A stretch of 30,605 bases of DNA from Dokdonella_A sp039926025 (GTDB taxonomy: Bacteria > Pseudomonadota > Gammaproteobacteria > Xanthomonadales > Rhodanobacteraceae). The stretch lies in contig JBDSXV010000228.1 of NCBI GenBank assembly GCA_039926025.1, positions 1-30,605 of the forward strand. Direction: 5' to 3'. The notes under the pieces are model-generated. The model had not been told where the DNA came from. It made no database searches and worked only from the letters and a program-made list of their open reading frames with translations. Every line of letters starts with the position of its first letter. Within the stretch, counting starts at the first letter, position 1. The position numbers and the translations under genes were made by a program. Below are positions 14,841 through 22,200 of the stretch, piece by piece.

Positions 14841-16874
14841 ATGCGTTTTTTCCCGCCTCGCCACTGCTCGCTTGTCGTGCTGGTCGCGTCGTGCATCGCC
14901 CTCGTCGCCCCCCCGCTCGCCGCTGCCGATCGCGCGACCGAGCGTTCCCAGTTCCGCGCCGCACTCGCAGCAGCCTCGCGACCGCCTGAGGGCGCGTGGA
15001 AGAAGATCGCCGCTGGGATCGACCCGCACTACCCGTTGACACCGTATATCGAGTTGGCCGCGCTGCGGCCGCGCATCGCCAAGGTCGACCGCCATGAAGT
15101 CGAACACTTCCTCTCGCAATGGTCCGGCTCGCTCGCGGCCAGCGACTTGCGCAACGCGTATCTGCGCGAACTCGCACGACGCAGCGACTGGGTCGCTTTT
15201 CGCAAGCTGTACCAGAAGACCAGCGATCGCGAACTGCAATGCGATGCGCTGCAGGCGAAACTCGCCGAGCACGTAAAGCTCGATTTCGCTGGCGACCTTG
15301 GTGTGCTTTGGCAAGGCGGACGCGCACTGCCAGGCGCCTGCGACGCCGTTCTGCAGGCCGCGCGCGCCAGTGCAGTCCTCAGCGACGCGCACGTATGGGA
15401 GCGACTCGAACGCGCTGCCGGCGAAGGCAATGTCGAGACTGCAGCGCAAGCGGCGACACTGCTCGCCGGCACCGATCGCGCGGCGGCCGACCGCATCATC
15501 GCCACCTTGCGCGACCCGGCTGCGACCTTCGTCAAGGCGAAAGCCTGGCCCGATGAGCCGCGCGCGCGCGACGCGCTCGCTTACGGTCTTGCGCGCCAGG
15601 CACGCCGCAACAGCGCGGCTGCGGAAACCGCGTGGGCCGAACTCGAACCAGGCTACAAATGGGATGCCGCTCAGAAGAATCGCGTGCTCAACGCACTCGC
15701 GCTGTATCGCGCGACGAGCTATTCGCCCGATGCGCTGGCACGCCTGAAGGCACTCCCGGCCGAAGCCGAGGATGACGCGACGCGCGAATGGCAGGTTCGC
15801 ATTGCATTGACCAGCGGCGATTTGCCCGAGACGCTTGCAGCACTGGATGGCTTGTCGGAGCAACAGAAGTCGGACCCGCGTTGGCGTTACCTGCGCGCAC
15901 GCGTGTTGACGAAGCTGAAGCGCACAGCGGAAGCCAACCCGCTTTTCGGCGACCTTGCACGCGAATCGAATTTCTATGGATTTCTCGCTTCCGACTGGAC
16001 CTCACAGCCATACACGATCTGCCCGAACACGCTGGCGGGTGATCCGAAGATCGAAGCCGACCTCGCCGCGCAGACCGATCTGGCGCGCGCGTTTGAATTT
16101 CGTGAGCTCGGGATGCTTCCCGAAGCGCGCCGCGAATGGGACTTTGCGATGACCAAGCTGGATGATGACCAGCGCCGTATCGCCACGGACCTTGCCTATC
16201 GTCGCGGCTGGTACGACCGCGCGGTGTTCGCGTTTTCGGCCGACCCGCAGACCCAGCGGTTGTATGAGCAGCGTTTTCCGCTAGGCATGGAGGCGCAAGT
16301 GAAACGGGAGGCACGCGGAGCCGGCATCGATCCGGCATGGGCTTACGCGATCATCCGCGCCGAGAGCGCCTGGATGACCGACGCACACTCGGGCGCCGAC
16401 GCCTACGGCCTGATGCAATTGCTCCCCGGCGTGGCCAAGCAGCTGGCGAAAGCGGAGAAGCTGCCATACACCAACGCTCACGACCTGTTCGATGCGGACT
16501 TGAACGTGCAATTGGGAACGCGCTTCCTCGGCAAGATGGCCGACCGCTATGAAGGCAGTCCGTGGCTTGCAAGTGCCGCTTACAACGCGGGCGAAGCGCC
16601 CGTCGGGCGCTGGCTCGATGCACGCGCCGCGCTCGACCCGGATTTCTTCATCGAAACGATCCCGTACCGCGAAACTCGTGAATACGTCGCGCGCGTGCTT
16701 GCCTTCAGCGTGATCTACGACTGGCGCATGAACGGCAAGGTGCTCGCCTTGTCGGCGCGCATGCCGAAAATAGGCCAGGCCTATCAGGCACCCACCGACG
16801 CGACCCCGCGCAAGGCGGTCGTCTGCGCACGCACCGAGACCCCCCAGCCATCGGCACCACGCGCGGCTCGTTGA
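14841..16874 (+). CDS. slt: Soluble lytic murein transglycosylase (Slt70-like)
   Basis: This 677-aa periplasmic muramidase-like lyase cleaves peptidoglycan to 1,6-anhydro-muropeptides. It has a signal peptide (residues about 1-29, ending PLAAADR), then a long alpha-helical superhelix (about 35-480) as in Slt70, then the catalytic SLT domain. The catalytic acid is Glu508 in IIRAESAW, followed by SGADAYGLMQLLPG and AAYNAGEAPVGRW, which are family signatures. The ATG at 14841 was preferred over 14760 because it gives a proper signal peptide. The C-terminal 40 residues after the lyase domain are low-complexity. It is followed after 102 bp by the epimerase-like gene on the same strand. Confidence 0.93.
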   Translation: MRFFPPRHCSLVVLVASCIALVAPPLAAADRATERSQFRAALAAASRPPEGAWKKIAAGIDPHYPLTPYIELAALRPRIAKVDRHEVEHFLSQWSGSLAASDLRNAYLRELARRSDWVAFRKLYQKTSDRELQCDALQAKLAEHVKLDFAGDLGVLWQGGRALPGACDAVLQAARASAVLSDAHVWERLERAAGEGNVETAAQAATLLAGTDRAAADRIIATLRDPAATFVKAKAWPDEPRARDALAYGLARQARRNSAAAETAWAELEPGYKWDAAQKNRVLNALALYRATSYSPDALARLKALPAEAEDDATREWQVRIALTSGDLPETLAALDGLSEQQKSDPRWRYLRARVLTKLKRTAEANPLFGDLARESNFYGFLASDWTSQPYTICPNTLAGDPKIEADLAAQTDLARAFEFRELGMLPEARREWDFAMTKLDDDQRRIATDLAYRRGWYDRAVFAFSADPQTQRLYEQRFPLGMEAQVKREARGAGIDPAWAYAIIRAESAWMTDAHSGADAYGLMQLLPGVAKQLAKAEKLPYTNAHDLFDADLNVQLGTRFLGKMADRYEGSPWLASAAYNAGEAPVGRWLDARAALDPDFFIETIPYRETREYVARVLAFSVIYDWRMNGKVLALSARMPKIGQAYQAPTDATPRKAVVCARTETPQPSAPRAAR

Positions 16875-16916
16875 CCTCTTTTGCAGCAAAGGCCGGCACT
16901 CGCCGCGCGTTGGCGT

Positions 16917-16945
16917 TTGCGCAAGCCGGCAAAACGCGTTACATG
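16917..16945 (+). promoter_or_regulatory. Weak promoter candidate before the epimerase-like gene
   Basis: TTGCGC at 16917-16922 and TACATG at 16940-16945 are separated by 17 nt, in the gap between slt and the NDUFA9-like gene. Matches to consensus are partial (four of six each), so this is only a candidate. Confidence 0.3.
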
Positions 16946-16976
16946 ATGGCCTTCGTCGTGCTTCGGAGTGCTGCCC

Positions 16977-17915
16977 ATGAAGCCGCAAAAGATCGTCGTA
17001 CTCGGTGGCACCGGCTTCGTCGGCAGCCATCTGGTGCCGCGCCTGCATGCCGACGGCCACACGATCACGGTACTGTCGCGCAACCGCGACAAGCACCGCG
17101 AACTGGGCGTGCTGCCCCGCGTGATGGTGCTCAATGCGGATGTGCATGACCGCTGCACGCTTGCAGGCCACCTCACAGGCGCCGACGCCGCGATCAATCT
17201 GATTGGCATCCTCAACGAACGTGGCAGCGACGGTCGCGGCTTCCACAAGGCGCATGTCGAACTGACTCAAACGCTGCTGGCTGCTTGCGCCGCGGCTGCC
17301 GTGCCGCGCCTGCTGCAGATGAGCGCGCTGCGTGCCGGCGAAGGCGAGAGCTTCTACCTTAAGACACGCGGCGAAGCCGACGCGCTCGTGAAGGCATCAC
17401 CCCTCGCATGGACGTTGTTCCGGCCATCGGTGATCTTCGGTCCCGGTGATGGACTGTTCTTCCGTTTTGCATCGCTGCTGCGCATGACGCCACTGCTGCC
17501 ACTCGCGCGTCCACACGCCATGTTCGCGCCGGTCTACGTTGGTGACGTCGCCGAAGCCTTCGCCCGGGCGTTGATCCATCCGCACACGTCCCGCCGCATC
17601 TACGAGCTTGCAGGTCCGCGCACGATCGAACTGGCGCAGATCGTGCGCTGGACCGCGCAGATGCTCGGCAAGCGACGCGGCGTGATTCCATTGCCGGACG
17701 CGCTCGGCTTCGTGCAAGCCTGCGTCGGCGAGTGGCTGCCTGGAAAACCCATCTCACGGGACAATTTCCGCTCGCTCAAACTCGATTCAATCGCAAGCGA
17801 GGACGGTCTCGCGATGCTTGGCATCGTCGCGACGCCCATGATGCAGGTGATGCCTGCTCTTCTCGCCGGCGCCGGTCGCCAGCAGCGCCTCGACCGTTTG
17901 CGCAAGGAGTATTGA
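16977..17915 (+). CDS. NAD(P)-binding epimerase-fold protein, NDUFA9-like
   Basis: This 312-aa atypical short-chain dehydrogenase has a Rossmann fold. The nucleotide-binding motif GGTGFVG is at residues 10-16, followed by AAINLIGIL, a region with RLLQMSALRAGEGE and YLKTRGEAD, then TLFRPSVIFGPGD and PVYVGDVAEAF. This pattern fits the complex I accessory-subunit NDUFA9/39-kDa-like subgroup and related quinone-linked proteins. The catalytic Tyr-Lys pair of true epimerases is not in its canonical form. The ATG at 16977 has CGGAG 8 nt upstream; a GTG at 16968 is also in frame but overlaps that site. It sits between slt and cca (48-bp gap to cca). The actual substrate or partner is unknown. Confidence 0.85.
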   Translation: MKPQKIVVLGGTGFVGSHLVPRLHADGHTITVLSRNRDKHRELGVLPRVMVLNADVHDRCTLAGHLTGADAAINLIGILNERGSDGRGFHKAHVELTQTLLAACAAAAVPRLLQMSALRAGEGESFYLKTRGEADALVKASPLAWTLFRPSVIFGPGDGLFFRFASLLRMTPLLPLARPHAMFAPVYVGDVAEAFARALIHPHTSRRIYELAGPRTIELAQIVRWTAQMLGKRRGVIPLPDALGFVQACVGEWLPGKPISRDNFRSLKLDSIASEDGLAMLGIVATPMMQVMPALLAGAGRQQRLDRLRKEY

Positions 17916-17963
17916 CAGGGGCGGCTGCGGCCGCAAATCGACCCTCTCTGGCACAATCGTCCG

Positions 17964-19193
17964 ATGCACATCTATCTTGTCGGCGGCGCGGTCCGCGATC
18001 AATTGCTCGGACTCGACGTCGCCGATCGCGACTACGTCGTCGTCGGTGCGACACCGGAAGAACTGCTCGCCCTCGACTATCGGCCGGTGGGCAAGGACTT
18101 TCCGGTTTTCCTGCATCCGCGAACGCAGGAGGAATACGCGCTTGCGCGTACCGAGCGCAAGACCGGTCGCGGCTATCACGGCTTTGCATTCGAGGCCGAC
18201 GCCTCCGTCACGCTCGAACAGGACCTCGAACGCCGCGATCTCACGATCAACGCAATGGCCGAAGATGAGCATGGCAGGATCGTCGATCCCTTCGATGGCC
18301 AACATGATCTTGCCGAGCGGGTTCTGCGCCACGTGTCGCCGGCCTTCGTCGAGGATCCCGTGCGCGTATTGCGTGTCGCACGTTTCGCCGCGCGCTATGC
18401 CTCGCTCGGTTTTCGCGTTGCGGACGAAACCATCGCGCTGATGCGGCAGATGGTCGACGAAGGCGAAGTCGATCATCTCGTGCCCGAACGCGTATGGGCG
18501 GAAACGCGCAAGGCGCTGAGCGAGCCGACGCCATCCGCGTTCCTGCAAGTGCTGCGCGCCTGTGGCGCACTGCGCGTGATCTTTCCCGAGGTCGACGCGC
18601 TGTACGGCGTTCCGCAGCGCGCCGAATACCATCCGGAAGTCGACACGGGCATCCATATCGAACTGGTGCTCGACATGGCTGCGCAGCTGGCACCGCGCGA
18701 CGACATGGTCGCCTGGTGCGCATTCACACACGACCTGGGCAAGGCGCTGACGCCGACGGACGAGCTGCCGCGCCACATACGTCACGAGCACAACGGTATC
18801 GAACCGGTGCGCGCGCTGTGTGCGCGACTCAAGGTGCCTGCCGAGTACGCGGCACTCGCGGAGTTGGTATGTCGCCTGCACCTTGATGCGCATCGGGCGT
18901 TCGAACTGCGCGCGACGACCGTGCTCGAACTGCTGGAGCGACTCGACAGTTTCCGCCGCCCCGAGCGTTTGCCGCGTTTCCTGCTCGCGTGCGAAGCGGA
19001 CAAGCGCGGTCGCCTCGGTCTGTCCGAAACACCGTATCCGCAAGCAGATTTCCTGCGCGCGGCGCATGCGGTCGCAGCGGCGGTCGATGCGGCGCTTTTC
19101 GTTGCGCAGGGCATCACGGGGCCGAAGATTGGAGAGGCGATGCGCGCGGCGCGCACGCATGCGATCGCAAAGCTGGAGCGAACTGCAACCTGA
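17964..19193 (+). CDS. cca: Multifunctional CCA tRNA nucleotidyltransferase/phosphohydrolase
   Basis: This 409-aa class-II enzyme builds or repairs the CCA end of tRNAs. The nucleotidyltransferase head carries GGAVRD at residues 7-12 and the metal-binding DRD at 21-23, then ERRDLTINAMA at 89-99. A neck/body domain with EDPVRVLRVARFAARY at 130-145 follows. The C-terminal HD phosphohydrolase domain is present (FTHDLGKA, His-Asp at 256-257), as in the E. coli-type gammaproteobacterial enzyme. The ATG at 17964 follows the epimerase-like gene by 48 bp. The gene ends 75 bp before the convergent repeat-protein gene, with that gene's terminator between them. Confidence 0.95.
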   Translation: MHIYLVGGAVRDQLLGLDVADRDYVVVGATPEELLALDYRPVGKDFPVFLHPRTQEEYALARTERKTGRGYHGFAFEADASVTLEQDLERRDLTINAMAEDEHGRIVDPFDGQHDLAERVLRHVSPAFVEDPVRVLRVARFAARYASLGFRVADETIALMRQMVDEGEVDHLVPERVWAETRKALSEPTPSAFLQVLRACGALRVIFPEVDALYGVPQRAEYHPEVDTGIHIELVLDMAAQLAPRDDMVAWCAFTHDLGKALTPTDELPRHIRHEHNGIEPVRALCARLKVPAEYAALAELVCRLHLDAHRAFELRATTVLELLERLDSFRRPERLPRFLLACEADKRGRLGLSETPYPQADFLRAAHAVAAAVDAALFVAQGITGPKIGEAMRAARTHAIAKLERTAT

Positions 19194-19194
19194 G

Positions 19195-19217
19195 AAAAAA
19201 CCCCGCCGAAACGGGGT
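19195..19217 (-). terminator. Intrinsic terminator of the large repeat-protein gene
   Basis: On the minus strand ACCCCG (19217-19212) pairs with CGGGGT (19205-19200) around a 6-nt loop and is followed directly by six T residues. It lies about 50 nt after the stop of the minus-strand gene. On the plus strand the hairpin follows cca but lacks the T-run. Confidence 0.85.
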
Positions 19218-19267
19218 CGAAAGAAGGCGGAATGGCGCGCGGACAATCCGCGCGCCGTCACGCGTCG

Positions 19268-22200
19268 TCAGAGGCGGCAGATTTCAAAGTCGTCGGCGAA
19301 CAGAAGCTCGCCACCGGTGATGACGTTGAACGTCGCATTGGCGTTGTAGCTACCACTTGTCGCCGCCATCTGCTTGCCGTTGGCCAGCGTATAGAAGCGC
19401 GGAGTCGCGCCGGCAGCGAAGGTGGCGATGCCGTTGCTGACCGTCGCCTGTTCCAGCGTAACCGAGCCGCCACAGGCCGCGGTCGAGAGCGTGATCTGCG
19501 AACTGGAGTCGGTCGTGATGACGTTGCCCTGGTCATCGACAATCGCCACCTGGACCCCACCGAGGCGGTCGCCCCGGAACACGTCGGCCGGCGGCGCGAC
19601 GAAGGCGAGATGATCGGGCGGATTGGGTGCGAAACTCGCGATCACTGAGCAGGCGCCCACGATTGGGCCGGTGACGTAGGTCGTGCCGCTCAACGTACCT
19701 TGGCTGCAGGTACCACCCAGCGGCAACACGACGTGGTACGCGGCGGACGGTGTGATCACAAAGCTGGCCGTGCCGTTGTAGTTCACGTTCTGGGAGCCCG
19801 GCGTGATCGTGCCATTGCCGCCGGATACCGACGCGCTCACCAGGTAGCTGCTCACCGCGCAATTCACCTGCACCGTCGTCACGTTGGCCGACAGATTCGC
19901 ACCACTACCACTCGTCACCGCACAGGTCTGACCCGTCGGTTGCGTTGCGATGCTCACCGTCCAGCCCGAACCGAACTGCAGCGACGTCGTGAAGGTGAAG
20001 CTGCCATTCGCGCCGAAGGTCTGCGTCTGCGTGCTGGTCGGTGTGGTGCCGTCCAACTTCAACGAGACCGATCCGGTCAGGCCGCTGACGCTGCCGCCGA
20101 TCGTGTACGTGTTGGTTGTGCACGTGACCTGCACCGTCGTCACGTTCGCCGACAGGTTCGCACCACTGCCGCTCGTCACCGCGCAGGTCTGGCCGGTCGG
20201 TTGCGTTGCGATGCTGACCGTCCAGCCCGAGCCGAACTGCAGCGGCGTCGTGAAGGTGAAGCTGCCGTTCGCTGCGAACGGTTGCGTCTGGGTCGTGGTC
20301 GGTGTCGTGCCGTCGAGCTTCAACGACACCGAACCGGTCAGGCCGCTGACGCTGCCGCCGATCGTGTAGGTGTTGGTCGTGCACGTGACTTGTACCGTCG
20401 TCACGTTCGCTGACAGGTTTGCTCCACTGCCACTCGTCACCGCGCAGGTCTGACCCGTCGGTTGCGTTGCGATGCTCACCGTCCAGCCCGAACCGAATTG
20501 CAGCGGCGTCGTGAAGGTGAAGCTGCCGCTTGCGCCGAAGGTCTGCGTATGCGTGCTGGTCGGCGTGGTGCCGTCGAGCTTCAACGACACCGAACCGGTC
20601 AGGCCGCTGAGGCTGCCGCCGATCGTGTAGGTGTTGGTCGTGCACGTGACCTGCACCGTCGTTACGTTCGCCGACAGGTTTGCTCCACTGCCACTCGTCA
20701 CCGCGCAGGTCTGACCCGTCGGTTGCGTTGCGATGCTGACCGTCCAGCCGGAGCCGAACGCCAGCGTCGACGCAAACGTGAAACTGCCGTTCGCTGCGAA
20801 CGCTTGCGTCTGGGTCGTGGTCGGTGTCGTGCTGTCAAGCTTCAGCAATACGGAACCGGTCAGACCGCTGATGCTGCCGCCGATGCTGTACAGATTCGTT
20901 GTACAGGTGACGTTCGCATTGGTCACGTTCGCATTTGCGATCGTGCCGCTCGCGTTCGCAACCGAGCAGGTCTGGCCGGTCGGCTGTGTCTGCACACTGA
21001 CCGTGTAGGCCGTGCCAGTCGGCACCGCCGTCGGGAACTGATAACTGGCCGCGCCCGACGGCACGGTGACGGTCTGGCTACCTGCTGTCGCTGCAAGCAC
21101 CAAACCTGACGTGGTGAGGCCGGTGACGCTGCCACCGATCGTGTACGTGTTGGTGGTGCAAACCACTTGCACGGCCGTCACGTTCGCCGACAGGTTCGCA
21201 CCGCTGCCGCTCGTCACCGCACAGGTCTGACCCGTCGGTTGCGTTGCGATGCTGACCGTCCAGCCCGAACCGGACTGCAGCGGCGTCGTGAACGTGAAGC
21301 TGCCGTTTGCGGCGAACGTCTGCGTCTGCGTGCTCGTCGGTGTGGTGCCGTCGAGCTTCAACGACACCGAACCGGTCAGGCCGCTCGCACTGCCGCCGAT
21401 CGTGTACGTGTTCGGCGCGATGTTGAACGGGTTGCTCGCCGCGCCGGTCAGGCTGGCGTCGCTCGCATTGAGCACATAGGCGGTACCCGCAGTGTCCACC
21501 GACAGGTTAGCGAATGTCGCCACGCCGCTGACGGCGTTCACCGTCGTCGTACCACCGAGCGTCGCGCCACCGGTGCCGCCAGAGAGCGCCAGTGTCACCG
21601 GCGATGTGTCGCTGGTGACGACGTTGCCACTCGCATCCTCCACGCTCACCTGCGTGCTGAACGCGGCACCGACCAGCGAACTCGCTGGCGGCTGCGTGGT
21701 GAAAGCCAGCTTCGTTGCTACCGGCGTCGGTGGTTGGTTCGATGAGCAGAGCGTTACGTCGCTAAGGGCCGACGTAGCCGCCGTGTTCGACGTGCCGAGA
21801 TAGGCGTGATAGCGGACGAAGCGGCTTCCGTTGAACTGGCTCAACGAGCCGCCGTTCGCGAAGTACGTGCCCGCGGTGCCATCGGGTCCGACGAAGTTGA
21901 ACGGACCGGTTACCACACTGCTGCCCGCCGCCTGGAAACGCAGCGTGGTACTGGCCGGCGTGGTACCCGTCCAGTTCAACGTCGACCACGTCGGGGTATA
22001 GCCGATCGCCGGGTTGGCGTCCTTGGCGTTGGAGACCAGATCGCCGGAACTTGAATAAGTCCGCGGAACGGTGACGTAGGTGTGGAACACCATGCTTCGG
22101 GTCTGCCCGGCCCAGGTTGAACCGCTGTTCGTCGAGGTTGCGTTGCGGCCGCCCGCATACGGGTTGGCGCCGGTGGTATTGCTGACCGTGTACGCATAAA

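Noticed and set aside
17912..17957. TTGACA at 17912 and CACAAT at 17952 as a promoter for cca
   Set aside because: The spacing of 34 nt is far too long for a sigma-70 promoter.
19853..21412. Possible non-coding satellite or CRISPR-like DNA
   Set aside because: The period is a multiple of three and the open frame continues through all modules with protein-level conservation.
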